This document shows, in pieces, positions 1 to 8,534 of a DNA stretch of 64,000 nt. The notes beneath the pieces are model-generated. The model did not search any database. It was not told the DNA's origin and saw nothing but the letters and a program-made list of their open reading frames with translations. Within the stretch, counting starts at the first letter, position 1, and each line of letters begins with the position of its first letter. Origin of the DNA: JBBQZU01 sp038207425 (lineage in GTDB: Bacteria; Bacteroidota; Bacteroidia; Flavobacteriales_D; Cryomorphaceae); contig JBBQZU010000005.1 of assembly GCA_038207425.1 (NCBI GenBank), positions 79,778-143,777 of the forward strand. Reading direction: 5' to 3'. Made by a program: the position numbers and the translations under genes.

Positions 1-1
1 C

Positions 2-1114
2 TACTATCAACGCCCCGGACTTGGCGGATCAACCATTATCATCAATTTTGTGGGCGATACTGTTCAAATACAGGAAAGAGCTCAGTTCACGCTTGCCGCT
101 GCTCTCTCTAATGGTGTATTCATTACCCGTCAACCAATCATTTCTAATGCATCACCTTCATGGTTCAGAATAGGGGCCGCTGAATCTAATTGGCCTTCGA
201 GCATTGAATGGTCACCTGATGGAAACCACCTTTATGTGGGTTACTCCGCTGGTACGGTAATTCGTTACTCAGGCTTCAACAGTGCCTGGTTGCCTGCACA
301 GTATACCTTAGCGAACAATAATCCGAATTATGTGCTCACTAAAACCACAATACACTCCGGGCCTGGCGCAGTTACTGATATTGAAGTTGACTACTCTTTA
401 GGCCAGGGTGATAATGGTGTGCCTGCAAGCCAGCGGGTTGTAATTACCCATGGCGGCTATGGTGGAAGCGCTAAGGTTCGGGTGTCGAACACAGCCGCTA
501 CAGCGCCAGGTTCAGGTACCTTTATGAATATCTGGAATGTAGAATCGACTCTACTAGGCATGCCGGTATACTCAGTTGTAATGGACGTAAATAATACGAA
601 CGTAATAATGGCCGGTACAGAATATGGTATTTGGTATACGGGTGATAATGGACAAACCTGGACCGAAGCCAATAACGGAGAGATGAACCGTGTTCCAATA
701 TTTGATCTTCGCCAGCAAAAACGTGCTCCCTGGAATGCATCTAATAGCGGTGTAGTATATGCAGGTAGCCACGGTCGTGGTATTTTTAGAACCGACTACC
801 TTCAGCCGCTCATCACCAATACCAATGAAGTTGCTGATGTAATTCCGGCCCTCGCTGGTCTTAAAGTATTCCCTAATCCGATGGCCGATCAAGGCGCAGT
901 TCAATTTGATCTTGGCGCAAGCAGCGATGTAACAATTAGGATTTTCAGCATTACAGGACAACTCGTGAAAACGCTAAGCACACAACGAGTAGAGCCCGGT
1001 CGCGAACGTATGCTGAGGTTTGATACTTCTGAACTTCCAAGTGGAGTTTATATTCTCCAACTTACTGCAGGTGATAATGTGAAAGCCGGAAAATTTGTAA
1101 AAACTTCGCGCTAA
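2..1114 (+). CDS. C-terminal part of a secreted T9SS cargo protein with BNR/sortilin-like repeats (5' truncated by window edge)
   Basis: The reading frame is open from base 2, so the gene begins outside the window; the GTG at 50 is only an internal valine codon. The visible part is about 370 residues. A BNR/Asp-box-like segment (YTGDNGQTWTEANNG) followed by VVYAGSHGRGIFRTD is typical of sortilin/Vps10-like beta-propellers on large secreted Bacteroidota proteins. The last ~80 residues form a T9SS type A sorting domain: it starts near LKVFPNPMADQG, contains SGVYILQL and ends in a basic KFVKTSR. By family knowledge this domain directs export across the outer membrane by the Por/T9SS system and is then cleaved or anchored. 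Substrate or enzymatic role cannot be told from this fragment. Confidence 0.85.
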   Translation, partial: YYQRPGLGGSTIIINFVGDTVQIQERAQFTLAAALSNGVFITRQPIISNASPSWFRIGAAESNWPSSIEWSPDGNHLYVGYSAGTVIRYSGFNSAWLPAQYTLANNNPNYVLTKTTIHSGPGAVTDIEVDYSLGQGDNGVPASQRVVITHGGYGGSAKVRVSNTAATAPGSGTFMNIWNVESTLLGMPVYSVVMDVNNTNVIMAGTEYGIWYTGDNGQTWTEANNGEMNRVPIFDLRQQKRAPWNASNSGVVYAGSHGRGIFRTDYLQPLITNTNEVADVIPALAGLKVFPNPMADQGAVQFDLGASSDVTIRIFSITGQLVKTLSTQRVEPGRERMLRFDTSELPSGVYILQLTAGDNVKAGKFVKTSR

Positions 1115-1140
1115 GATTTTAATCTGCGAAACGTATCGAA

Positions 1141-1169
1141 AGAGAGCCTACATTTGGCTCTCTTTTTTA
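1141..1169 (+). terminator. Rho-independent terminator after the T9SS gene
   Basis: A perfect 8-bp stem AGAGAGCC/GGCTCTCT with the 7-base loop TACATTT is followed by five T residues and an A. It lies 26 bases after the stop codon of the upstream gene and ends only 4 bases before the gap start codon. Confidence 0.85.
1149..1156 (+). promoter_or_regulatory. Candidate -7 promoter element for gap inside the terminator loop
   Basis: TACATTTG matches the Bacteroidota -7 consensus TAnnTTTG exactly. It occupies the loop and first closing base of the terminator hairpin. A start about 7 bases downstream would give gap a leader of roughly 10 bases. No good -33 TTTG is visible at the right distance, so this is a candidate only. 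Confidence 0.4.
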
Positions 1170-1173
1170 TTAT

Positions 1174-2211
1174 ATGAAAAAGATCAGAATTGGAATCAAT
1201 GGTTTTGGACGAATCGGAAGAGTATTTGCAAGAATGGTACTCGCCGATGTGAACAGTCCGATAGAGATCGCAGCCATCAATGATATCGGCTCACCTGCGT
1301 CTTTAGCGCATCTTTTGCAATTTGACAGTATTCACGGCATGTGGCAGGCTGAAGTACACTACAACAAAAATTTCCTCACGGTAAATGGCAAAGATATAAG
1401 ACTTACTGGCGAACCCGACCCTGCCAACATACAATGGAATGAGAGTAATTTGGATTTGGTGTTGGAAAGTACCGGCAGATTAAAAACAAGTCAAGATATA
1501 GAAAGCCATATCAGGGCCGGAGCTCCGAGGGTGCTGCTGAGCGCAGTTCCTGCGGGCGAAGATGTAAAAACCATCGTAATGGGTGCCAATGAGCACCTTA
1601 TTGACGGCCGGGAAAGAATGCTTTCCAATGCATCGTGTACTACCAATTGTGCAGCTCCCCTGGTTGACGTTGTTGACAGGGCTTTTGCTATTGAGAACGG
1701 ATACATTACTACGGTACATTCATACACCAGCGATCAGTCATTGCATGACAGGCCCCATAGCGACCTTCGAAGAGCCAGGGCAGCAGCTCTATCAATTATA
1801 CCAACATCAACCGGCGCAGCGAAAGCCATCACCAGAATATTTCCAAAACTTGAAGGAAGGCTTGGCGGCGCAGGTATCAGGGTGCCCGTGCCTAATGGAT
1901 CGCTAACTGATATTACTTATATTGTTAAGAATAAAACCAATACTGAAGAAGTGAATAACGCCTTCAGAAGTGCTGCAACTGAAGGCAATTGGAAGGGAAC
2001 ACTTCAATATACCGACTTGCCGTTGGTGAGCTCTGATATAGTTGGTAATAAACACTCATGCGTATTCGACTCGCAACTTACATCAGTACTTGGTAATATG
2101 TTAAAGGTGGTGGGCTGGTATGACAATGAAATGGGATACTCAGCCAGGCTGGTAGACCTTATTTTATATTGGAGTAAATTGTGGGATCAGAATGATAGCC
2201 CAGTAGCTTGA
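1174..2211 (+). CDS. gap: Type I glyceraldehyde-3-phosphate dehydrogenase
   Basis: This cytoplasmic glycolytic/gluconeogenic enzyme interconverts glyceraldehyde-3-phosphate and 1,3-bisphosphoglycerate with NAD(P). The 345-residue product is of normal length. The N-terminal Rossmann motif GINGFGRIGR is at residues 7-16, and the catalytic cysteine is Cys155 in SNASCTTNC. The LRRARAAA and PTSTGAAKAI segments and the C-terminal WYDNEMGYS are all present. The start ATG is fixed by the canonical MKKIRIGING beginning. The 3' end overlaps the convergent lpxH gene by 53 bases, so both C-termini are encoded by the same DNA. A terminator ends directly before the start codon, which implies an independent promoter. 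Confidence 0.97.
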   Translation: MKKIRIGINGFGRIGRVFARMVLADVNSPIEIAAINDIGSPASLAHLLQFDSIHGMWQAEVHYNKNFLTVNGKDIRLTGEPDPANIQWNESNLDLVLESTGRLKTSQDIESHIRAGAPRVLLSAVPAGEDVKTIVMGANEHLIDGRERMLSNASCTTNCAAPLVDVVDRAFAIENGYITTVHSYTSDQSLHDRPHSDLRRARAAALSIIPTSTGAAKAITRIFPKLEGRLGGAGIRVPVPNGSLTDITYIVKNKTNTEEVNNAFRSAATEGNWKGTLQYTDLPLVSSDIVGNKHSCVFDSQLTSVLGNMLKVVGWYDNEMGYSARLVDLILYWSKLWDQNDSPVA

Positions 2212-2938
2212 AGCCATTATTATCGAGTACCCCGTAGGTAAAATACCGTATCCAGTCGCCCAGGTTGTAGTAAATTGCTCCTGTAGAAAGCCTTATTTGC
2301 ATGGGAAGATGTCTGTGACCAAAAATGTAAAAGTCACGCTTTGCGGACTGTTCAAGTTCCTCGCAATAAATAGCCAGCCACTCACCATCTTTGCCCAAAA
2401 AGGTTCTGTCGGCTTCCTGACCTGATTTGCGGCTGATCTGAGAAAAATAATCCGCCAAACCAATTCCGAAATTGGGGTGAAGCCGGGCAAAAAGCCATTG
2501 TAAAAACTTGGCCCTGAATACCTTCTTGATGAATTTATACCCATGATCGCCTGGCCCGAGACCATCGCCGTGGCCTATGTAAAGTTTTTTTCCCGAAAGG
2601 GTGCGCTCAATAGGCAACCGATGCATGATTACACCAATTTCAGTAGGGATATAATCAAAAATCCACATATCATGGTTGCCAATGAACCAATGCACAGGTA
2701 TGCCTGAATCGGTGATTTCGGCGAGCTTACCCAGCAGGCGTACATACCCTCTGGGCACCACCTTTCGGTATTCAAACCAAAAGTCAAATACATCGCCGAG
2801 AATGAATATTTCTTCGGCATCAGCTTTAATTTCGTCGAGCCAGGCAACTACCTTTTTTTCGCGTTCCAGACTCGACACCCTGTCAGGCGCACCCAAATGA
2901 AAGTCGGAAGCGAAGTAGTACTTTTTGCTCATTTTCAA
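2159..2938 (-). CDS. lpxH: UDP-2,3-diacylglucosamine diphosphatase
   Basis: LpxH hydrolyses UDP-2,3-diacylglucosamine to lipid X plus UMP in lipid A synthesis, as a peripheral inner-membrane calcineurin-like metallophosphoesterase. The metal-binding motifs are in order: DFHLG (residues 12-16), GDVFDFW, GNHD, GHGDG and GHRH. The length of 259 residues fits the Bacteroidota forms. Two near-adjacent starts exist (Met1 and Met3). It is the last gene of the reverse operon with lpxK, 17 bases after the TlpA-like gene, and its 3' end overlaps gap tail to tail. Confidence 0.92.
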   Translation of the reverse strand: MKMSKKYYFASDFHLGAPDRVSSLEREKKVVAWLDEIKADAEEIFILGDVFDFWFEYRKVVPRGYVRLLGKLAEITDSGIPVHWFIGNHDMWIFDYIPTEIGVIMHRLPIERTLSGKKLYIGHGDGLGPGDHGYKFIKKVFRAKFLQWLFARLHPNFGIGLADYFSQISRKSGQEADRTFLGKDGEWLAIYCEELEQSAKRDFYIFGHRHLPMQIRLSTGAIYYNLGDWIRYFTYGVLDNNGFKLLGYHSDPTIYSNIK

Positions 2939-2955
2939 TTTGACGGATACCTGCC

Positions 2956-4086
2956 TTAAGCGCCGAAAATTTGTTCGAGTCTGCGTTCCAGAGCTTCAGC
3001 CCTAAGCTTGGTTTCCAAAATTTTACCATCCGGATCTACCAGTACTGTAAATGGAATGCCCTGCACATTGTAAAGCTGCGCTGCTGCAGATTGCCAGAGT
3101 TGAAGGTCGCTGACGTGTATCCATCTCAGCTTGTCAGTCTCGATGGCCTGCACCCACTGCTCGCGGTCCTTGTCCAGCGAAACGCCCAATATTTCAAAGT
3201 TTTTGTTTCTGTACTTTTCGTAGACCTTAACCACATTGGGGTTTTCCATTCTACATGGCTTGCACCACGACGCCCAAAAGTCTATCAGCACGTATTTCCC
3301 TCTCAGCGACGAAAGGGTTACAACTTTACCTGAAGGATCAGGCAAACTGATCTCCGGAGCCATACTGCCCGGTGCGAGGATCGATTCAAGTTTAGCCTGC
3401 CGCTCTTGTTGCCCTACAGCTTCAGCTAAATTATCATAGAAGAAATTGCCCTGCATGCGCGGACCCAAGCCATCTCTCACTTTTGTGAAGGTGGCAATAT
3501 CCTCGCGGATATTCAGCGATTGCAATACCGAGAAGGTTACTGCATTTGATGGATCAGATTCTATAAGATTGATTTTATAGGTTCTGAATTCTTCCTGCAT
3601 GTCTTTGTAGTTGCTGCTTACAACTGCGCGTCCTTCACGGTCGCCTTCTGATGCTAGGGTTTGCATAATGCGCATCATGGAGTCCAGTTTTTGCTCGTAT
3701 GATGTGGCTGCGATAAAATAGTTGCGAATAGCTTCGCTGTCGCCCGAGCCATTCACTTCATAGGTTTTTTCTAGTGTATTGAAGTCGGCTTTTATTGCGA
3801 TTTTGGCCAAGCTGTCAAAAGCCAGAACTATTGGCTTTAAGGTCTCTACCTGCAAGGTATAGAAAGTAAGCCTGTCCGACGGAACAGGAATCGTGAATTT
3901 GCCATTTGCCGTGAGCGTGGCTTTGCCAATTGTATCGGTTCTATTGGCGCTGTAGCCAATCAGTGCCACTGTTTTACCATCGGCGTTGGTAATCACTCCG
4001 CTCACTTCGGGTCCATTGTTATTATCGCCTGTGCAGGCTGCAGCCAATGCTGCGATCATTGAAAATGCGGCTACAGTTCTTTTCAT
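2956..4086 (-). CDS. TlpA-like thioredoxin-fold lipoprotein with DUF4369-type N-terminus
   Basis: This is a 376-residue predicted lipoprotein. A signal peptide ends at the lipobox LAAAC (Cys18) before TGDNNN. Residues ~25-120 look like the DUF4369 beta domain common in Bacteroidota, followed by a helical linker. The C-terminal ~140 residues are an AhpC/TSA-thioredoxin domain with the redox motif WASWCKPC, then GIPFTVLVDPDG containing the cis-proline. Family members are periplasmic disulfide reductases or resA/tlpA-like proteins; the exact client is unknown. The start codon overlaps the gatB stop (ATGA), indicating translational coupling. Confidence 0.88.
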   Translation of the reverse strand: MKRTVAAFSMIAALAAACTGDNNNGPEVSGVITNADGKTVALIGYSANRTDTIGKATLTANGKFTIPVPSDRLTFYTLQVETLKPIVLAFDSLAKIAIKADFNTLEKTYEVNGSGDSEAIRNYFIAATSYEQKLDSMMRIMQTLASEGDREGRAVVSSNYKDMQEEFRTYKINLIESDPSNAVTFSVLQSLNIREDIATFTKVRDGLGPRMQGNFFYDNLAEAVGQQERQAKLESILAPGSMAPEISLPDPSGKVVTLSSLRGKYVLIDFWASWCKPCRMENPNVVKVYEKYRNKNFEILGVSLDKDREQWVQAIETDKLRWIHVSDLQLWQSAAAQLYNVQGIPFTVLVDPDGKILETKLRAEALERRLEQIFGA

Positions 4087-5549
4087 TGTTCGAGTAGTTT
4101 TTTGATTATTTCGGTTGCCATTTTTGGATTTGCCTTTCGGTCTGATAGCTTCATTACTTCACCCATAAAAAGGCCAAGCATCCCTTTATTGCCATTTTTG
4201 TAAGCTTCTACCTTTTCGGGATAGCTTGCAAGGGCTTTTTTTGAAAGTTCTTCGATCCAAAGATCATCGCTTTTCTGCATGAGTTGCTCCTGCTCCGCAA
4301 TTTCTTCGGGCCAGCGATCAGGGTTTTGTAGCATCTTTGGAAATAGCTGTTGCGAAGCGGTGCTATTGCTTACCTTATCGGCATCTATCAGTGCTATGAG
4401 GGCAGCAATTTTTTCAGCTTTCAGCGGAAATTCTTCTATGCTGATAGCCAATTGGTTGAGGTGCGATTTTATGTCGCCCATCACCCAGTTGGCCGCAGCC
4501 TTATAATTGCCCGTATGCTTGATCAACTCATCGTAGTATAACGCAATGCCTCTGGTTTCAACGAGGTTTGCAGCATCGTATTCCGAGAGCTGAAGTTCTT
4601 TAGTATAACGCTCAAATAGTTGTGAGGGAAGGGGAGGCATGCCTTTTTTTACTTTCTCTATCGCCTCTTCAGTCAAACTCAGCGGCTGTAAGTCGGGCTC
4701 GGGAAAGTAGCGGTAATCGTGGGCATCTTCTTTTCCCCTTAGGGTGAAGGTGCTGCCATTTACAGCATCAAAGCTGCGAGTTTGTTGCTCAACGGCGCCT
4801 CCGGCTTCTACTATGGCAATTTGCCTTTTCATTTCATAGTCTATGGCTCTTTGTACATTGCGAAGTGAGTTCATATTCTTCACTTCACAGCGGTTGCCGA
4901 ATTGACTTGCCCCTTTAAGCATTACCGATACGTTGGCATCACAGCGCATACTTCCCTCTTCCAAATTGCCATCGCATACATCGAGGTAGCGCACAATGCG
5001 GCGTATTTCGGCAAGGTAGTTATAGGCTTCTTCAAGCGTACGGATATCAGGTTCTGACACTATTTCGAGCAGAGGCACACCGGCGCGGTTCAGGTCAACC
5101 AAAGTATTATAAGGTTCCTGATCGTGTATGCTTTTGCCAGCATCTTCTTCTATATGTATCCTAGTAATTCCTATGCGGCGGTTTTCTCCCTTTTCATTCT
5201 TCACCACCATATAGCCACCTGTACATATTGGTGTTTTGTCCTGCGTTATCTGGTAGCCTTTCGGCAAATCGGCATAGAAATAGTTCTTACGGGCGAAATA
5301 CATATTGTGCGCTATGCTGCAGTTGGTAGCAATACCTAGTCGAATAGCATGTTCAATTACTTTGTGGTTTAGCCTCGGCAGCGTACCCGGGTGCCCTAAG
5401 GTAAGCGGACAAGTATTTGCATTTGGCAAACTGCCGAATGCATTCATAGCACCCGAAAATGCTTTGGATTTGGTGAGAAGCTGTATGTGGATTTCGAGCC
5501 CTACTACGAGCTGGTATTTATCTAATATTTCAGTGCGCTCTTCGATCAT
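4083..5549 (-). CDS. gatB: Asp-tRNA(Asn)/Glu-tRNA(Gln) amidotransferase subunit B
   Basis: GatB is the tRNA-binding kinase subunit of the GatCAB complex that amidates Glu-tRNA(Gln) and/or Asp-tRNA(Asn). The 488-residue protein starts with the diagnostic VGLEIHIQLLTKSKAFSG. It contains the CPLTLGHPGTLP and YFYADLPKGYQITQ motifs, the EGSMRCDANVSV signature and a C-terminal YqeY-like/GatB tail. The metal-binding cysteine region usual in the catalytic cradle is partly replaced, as in many Bacteroidota. Its start and stop both overlap neighbours by 4 bases. gatA and gatC are not in the window. Confidence 0.96.
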   Translation of the reverse strand: MIEERTEILDKYQLVVGLEIHIQLLTKSKAFSGAMNAFGSLPNANTCPLTLGHPGTLPRLNHKVIEHAIRLGIATNCSIAHNMYFARKNYFYADLPKGYQITQDKTPICTGGYMVVKNEKGENRRIGITRIHIEEDAGKSIHDQEPYNTLVDLNRAGVPLLEIVSEPDIRTLEEAYNYLAEIRRIVRYLDVCDGNLEEGSMRCDANVSVMLKGASQFGNRCEVKNMNSLRNVQRAIDYEMKRQIAIVEAGGAVEQQTRSFDAVNGSTFTLRGKEDAHDYRYFPEPDLQPLSLTEEAIEKVKKGMPPLPSQLFERYTKELQLSEYDAANLVETRGIALYYDELIKHTGNYKAAANWVMGDIKSHLNQLAISIEEFPLKAEKIAALIALIDADKVSNSTASQQLFPKMLQNPDRWPEEIAEQEQLMQKSDDLWIEELSKKALASYPEKVEAYKNGNKGMLGLFMGEVMKLSDRKANPKMATEIIKKLLEQ

Positions 5550-6358
5550 AAGTTTTCGATCAGCCCTTTAAAAAGGGTTGTCATTTTAGATGAGGCTTTA
5601 TTGGCTGCAGCCACCACATCATCATGGGTTGTTTTTACTATTCGGCCTTCCACGCCTAGATCGGTTATTACGCTAACGCCAAAACATTGCATACCCATAT
5701 GGTGCGCTGCTATTACCTCGGGTACCGTGCTCATACCTACTGCGTCGGCGCCAATCACACGTATGTAGTGATATTCTGCAGGGGTTTCGAGACAAGGCCC
5801 GCTCAACCCTGCATACACACCTCGTTGCACGTCAATGCCATTTTCTCTTGCTACATGCATGGCTTTGGCGATAAGGCTTTTATTGTAGGTTTCGCTCATA
5901 TCAGGAAACCTCGTGCCCCATTCATCATTGTTAGGCCCTATGAGTGGATTTGTTGGAAACAGGTTTATATGGTCCGTTATCACCATCAGATCGCCTATTT
6001 CAAAATTGCCATTTACACCGCCACAGGCGTTTGATACAAATAGGTATTTTGCGCCAAGTAGCGCCATAAGCCGCACTGGTGCTACTACCTGGTTCATTCC
6101 ATAGCCTTCATAAAAATGAAACCTGCCCTTCATGGCCATTACCTTTCGCCCTCCGAAATGCCCGAATATTAGCTCGCCGGCATGACCTGCAACGGTAGAT
6201 TTCGGAAATTCGGGTATATCACTGTAAGCAATCTTCATTGCTACATTAATATGGTCAGCGAGGGCCCCAAGTCCTGAGCCAAGTATGATGCCCACTTCAG
6301 GCAAAAAAGGTGCCTTCTCTTTCAAAAAGGAAAGTGGAAGCTCAAGGGTGTTCGACAT
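5546..6358 (-). CDS. punA: Purine-nucleoside phosphorylase (trimeric PNP family)
   Basis: This enzyme phosphorolyses purine nucleosides to the free base and ribose-1-phosphate in cytoplasmic salvage. The 270-residue length fits the trimeric PNP/MTAP family. Motifs seen are GIILGSGLGAL at residues ~22-32, GHAGELIFGHFGG, the MKGRFHFYEGY loop, SNACGGVN, GPCLETPAEYHYIR and the MSTVPEVIAA active-site segment. It overlaps lpxK by 17 bases at its start and gatB by 4 bases at its stop, so it is co-transcribed with lipid A and translation genes. Confidence 0.93.
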   Translation of the reverse strand: MSNTLELPLSFLKEKAPFLPEVGIILGSGLGALADHINVAMKIAYSDIPEFPKSTVAGHAGELIFGHFGGRKVMAMKGRFHFYEGYGMNQVVAPVRLMALLGAKYLFVSNACGGVNGNFEIGDLMVITDHINLFPTNPLIGPNNDEWGTRFPDMSETYNKSLIAKAMHVARENGIDVQRGVYAGLSGPCLETPAEYHYIRVIGADAVGMSTVPEVIAAHHMGMQCFGVSVITDLGVEGRIVKTTHDDVVAAANKASSKMTTLFKGLIENL

Positions 6359-7400
6359 AAGTAGTAATCAATTTAATCAGGCCTGAGCTGTCATCATTGA
6401 GCCGGGCTTCAATTTCCCAGTAGTATGCAGGTATTTCTACCAGCATTTCACGTCCATGTGTATTCATCATACGCATGGCATCTTTCTCAGTGGTGAGCAG
6501 GGCTGCCCGGCCGGGCGCAAAACTACCAATAAATTCCCGAAAGCGCTGAAAATCTGATTTGCTGAATTGGTGGTGATCTCCAAAAGCAAAGTGCTGTGCA
6601 ATATGGTACTTTGAAGCAACTTTTTCAGCAAACAGGGCGGGATTGGCGATGCCGGTTACAAGCAGCAATTGAAGTTCGGGCGGAGTGCTTTCGCCGAACG
6701 GATTTTCCAAAACTGTTGAAGTGTTTACTGGTTTTATTTTGCCATAGGCAATGCTGCTGAAGTATATCGGAATACCCAAATAAGCCAGCCTGCTTCTAAA
6801 GATTTTTTTTTGTGCTGCGGTGGCATTATCGGGGCATTTGGTAACGATGACCGCCTGTGCCCCTTTAGCTCTTATCGATGTATCGCGAAGATTGCCTGCA
6901 GGCAAAACATGGTCGTTGAAAAAAGGCTCCTGCCAGGTGGTAAGAAGTATGTTTAGTCCCCCTTTAATTTTGCGGTGCTGAAGCGCATCGTCGAGTACAA
7001 TTATTTCAGTATTTGGATTTCGTTTCGTGATATACTCAATACCCCTGAGCCGGTTTTCATCTACTACCACCCTCACTTCAGTATGTTTCCGAGATATTAA
7101 CAAGGGCTCATCTCCGGCCATTTCTGCGGTACTTTCAGCATTTACCGCCACAGTACCTTCACTACTCCGGCCATACCCTCTACTTAAAAATGCAGCTTTT
7201 TTACCCCGCAGCATACTGAGTATAAGCGCTGCGTGAGGCGTTTTACCTGTACCTCCCAGCGATAAGTTGCCTAGCACAATTGTCTTTACAGCAGGCGCTG
7301 CGGATGAGATAATACCCTTATCATACAGCAGGTTGCGTATGGTGAGAATCCCTGCGTATATCCACGAGAGGGGTAATAATAAAAGGCGTAGTCTGCGCAA
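6342..7400 (-). CDS. lpxK: Tetraacyldisaccharide 4'-kinase
   Basis: LpxK phosphorylates the 4' position of the tetraacyldisaccharide precursor to make lipid IVA at the inner membrane. The hydrophobic N-terminus LLLLPLSWIYAGI is followed by RNLLYDKG, and the P-loop GNLSLGGTGKTPHAALI is near residue 45. DDALQHRK and VTGIANP are also diagnostic. The start is TTG at 7400: the frame upstream has a stop two codons earlier and no ATG, and the N-terminus from TTG aligns with the family. It heads the operon lpxK-punA-gatB-TlpA-like-lpxH and probably uses the TATATTTG element on the reverse strand at 7424-7431. Confidence 0.94.
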   Translation of the reverse strand: MRRLRLLLLPLSWIYAGILTIRNLLYDKGIISSAAPAVKTIVLGNLSLGGTGKTPHAALILSMLRGKKAAFLSRGYGRSSEGTVAVNAESTAEMAGDEPLLISRKHTEVRVVVDENRLRGIEYITKRNPNTEIIVLDDALQHRKIKGGLNILLTTWQEPFFNDHVLPAGNLRDTSIRAKGAQAVIVTKCPDNATAAQKKIFRSRLAYLGIPIYFSSIAYGKIKPVNTSTVLENPFGESTPPELQLLLVTGIANPALFAEKVASKYHIAQHFAFGDHHQFSKSDFQRFREFIGSFAPGRAALLTTEKDAMRMMNTHGREMLVEIPAYYWEIEARLNDDSSGLIKLITTYVEHP

Positions 7401-7404
7401 TTCC

Positions 7405-7431
7405 TACATTTGTAGCTCGATCGCAAATATA
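7405..7431. promoter_or_regulatory. Overlapping divergent -7 elements for lpxK (-) and the nif3-like gene (+)
   Basis: In a 36-base intergenic gap, TACATTTG at 7405-7412 points right and CAAATATA at 7424-7431 (TATATTTG on the reverse strand) points left. Both match TAnnTTTG. Each would start transcription 16-18 bases before its gene. The two elements face each other, so two polymerases could not open both promoters at once. The -33 elements are weak on both sides. Confidence 0.55.
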
Positions 7432-7436
7432 GAACG

Positions 7437-8531
7437 ATGCTGATAAAAGATGTGGTACAATATCTCGGTGAATGGGCGCCGCAGGCTTACGCCGAAAGTT
7501 ATGACAATGTAGGCCTTCTCGTGGGCAACCCTTTGAATAAAATAACAGGCGTGCTGGTAAGCCTTGATTGCACCGAAGCGGTAGTTGCCGAAGCCGTTCA
7601 AAAGGGGTGTAATTTGATAGTGAGTCACCACCCGATAATTTTTAAGGGTATAAAAAGTCTTACAGGGGCCAATTATGTGGAGCGTACTGTGATGATGGCC
7701 ATTAAAAATGATGTTTCGCTTTACGCCATCCATACGAACCTCGATAGTATTACCACGGGAGTAAATCACCGCATTGCATCGCTATTGGGACTGATGAATC
7801 TCAAAATTCTCAAGCCTAAAATAGACATTTTGCGAAAGCTCACCTACTACACACCGACTGCTGATGCTGAGAAGGTAAGGCTCGCTGTATTTGAAGCCGG
7901 CGCAGGAGTGATAGCCCATTACAGCGATTGCAGCTTCAACATAGATGGCACAGGAACGTATACTCCCGGTGCCGGTTCTGATCCTTATGAAGGTAAGGTG
8001 GGTGTGCCATCCATTGCTGCTGAAGTTCGCACCGAAGTGCTATTGCCTGCATACCTTGAAGGTAGGGTGATAGATGCGATGAAGCGCGCACATCCCTATG
8101 AGGAAGTGGCTTATTATCTCAGTTCATTGGCCAATGAAAATCAATACGTCGGTTCAGGTATGGTCGGTGAACTCGCCGGGGAAGTTGACGAATTATCGTT
8201 CCTTGAGTTTACAAAGAAAACAATGGCAGCAGGTGTGGTGAAATATACCGCGTTCAGGAATAAGCCGGTAAAGAGCGTGGCAATTTGCGGTGGCTCTGGA
8301 AGTTTTTTGCTTGGCGATGCCATTAGCGCCGGAGCAGACGTTTTCATTACGGGCGACTTCAAGTACCATGAGTTTTTTGATGCAGAAAGTAAGATTGTCA
8401 TTGCTGATATTGGACACTATGAAAGTGAGCAATTTACAATTAACCTGATTGCTGAAAAACTAAGTGAAAAATTTAGTAATTTTGCGACCCGTTTAACGGA
8501 AGTAAATACAAATCCCATACACTACCTGTAA
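7437..8531 (+). CDS. Nif3-like dinuclear metal-centre protein (YqfO-type)
   Basis: This 364-residue protein belongs to the Nif3/YbgI/DUF34 family (GTP cyclohydrolase I type 2 homologue). It starts with IKDVVQYLGEWAPQAYAESYDNVGLLVG and carries the metal-binding segments VSHHPIIFKG, YAIHTNLDS and GDFKYHEFFDA...IGHYESEQ. The extra central ~120 residues form the PII/CutA-like insertion seen in longer YqfO proteins. The molecular function of the family is not settled. It sits 3 bases before a coiled-coil/zinc-ribbon-type gene, a pairing that recurs in Bacteroidota and suggests a linked role. Confidence 0.9.
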   Translation: MLIKDVVQYLGEWAPQAYAESYDNVGLLVGNPLNKITGVLVSLDCTEAVVAEAVQKGCNLIVSHHPIIFKGIKSLTGANYVERTVMMAIKNDVSLYAIHTNLDSITTGVNHRIASLLGLMNLKILKPKIDILRKLTYYTPTADAEKVRLAVFEAGAGVIAHYSDCSFNIDGTGTYTPGAGSDPYEGKVGVPSIAAEVRTEVLLPAYLEGRVIDAMKRAHPYEEVAYYLSSLANENQYVGSGMVGELAGEVDELSFLEFTKKTMAAGVVKYTAFRNKPVKSVAICGGSGSFLLGDAISAGADVFITGDFKYHEFFDAESKIVIADIGHYESEQFTINLIAEKLSEKFSNFATRLTEVNTNPIHYL

Positions 8532-8534
8532 CAC

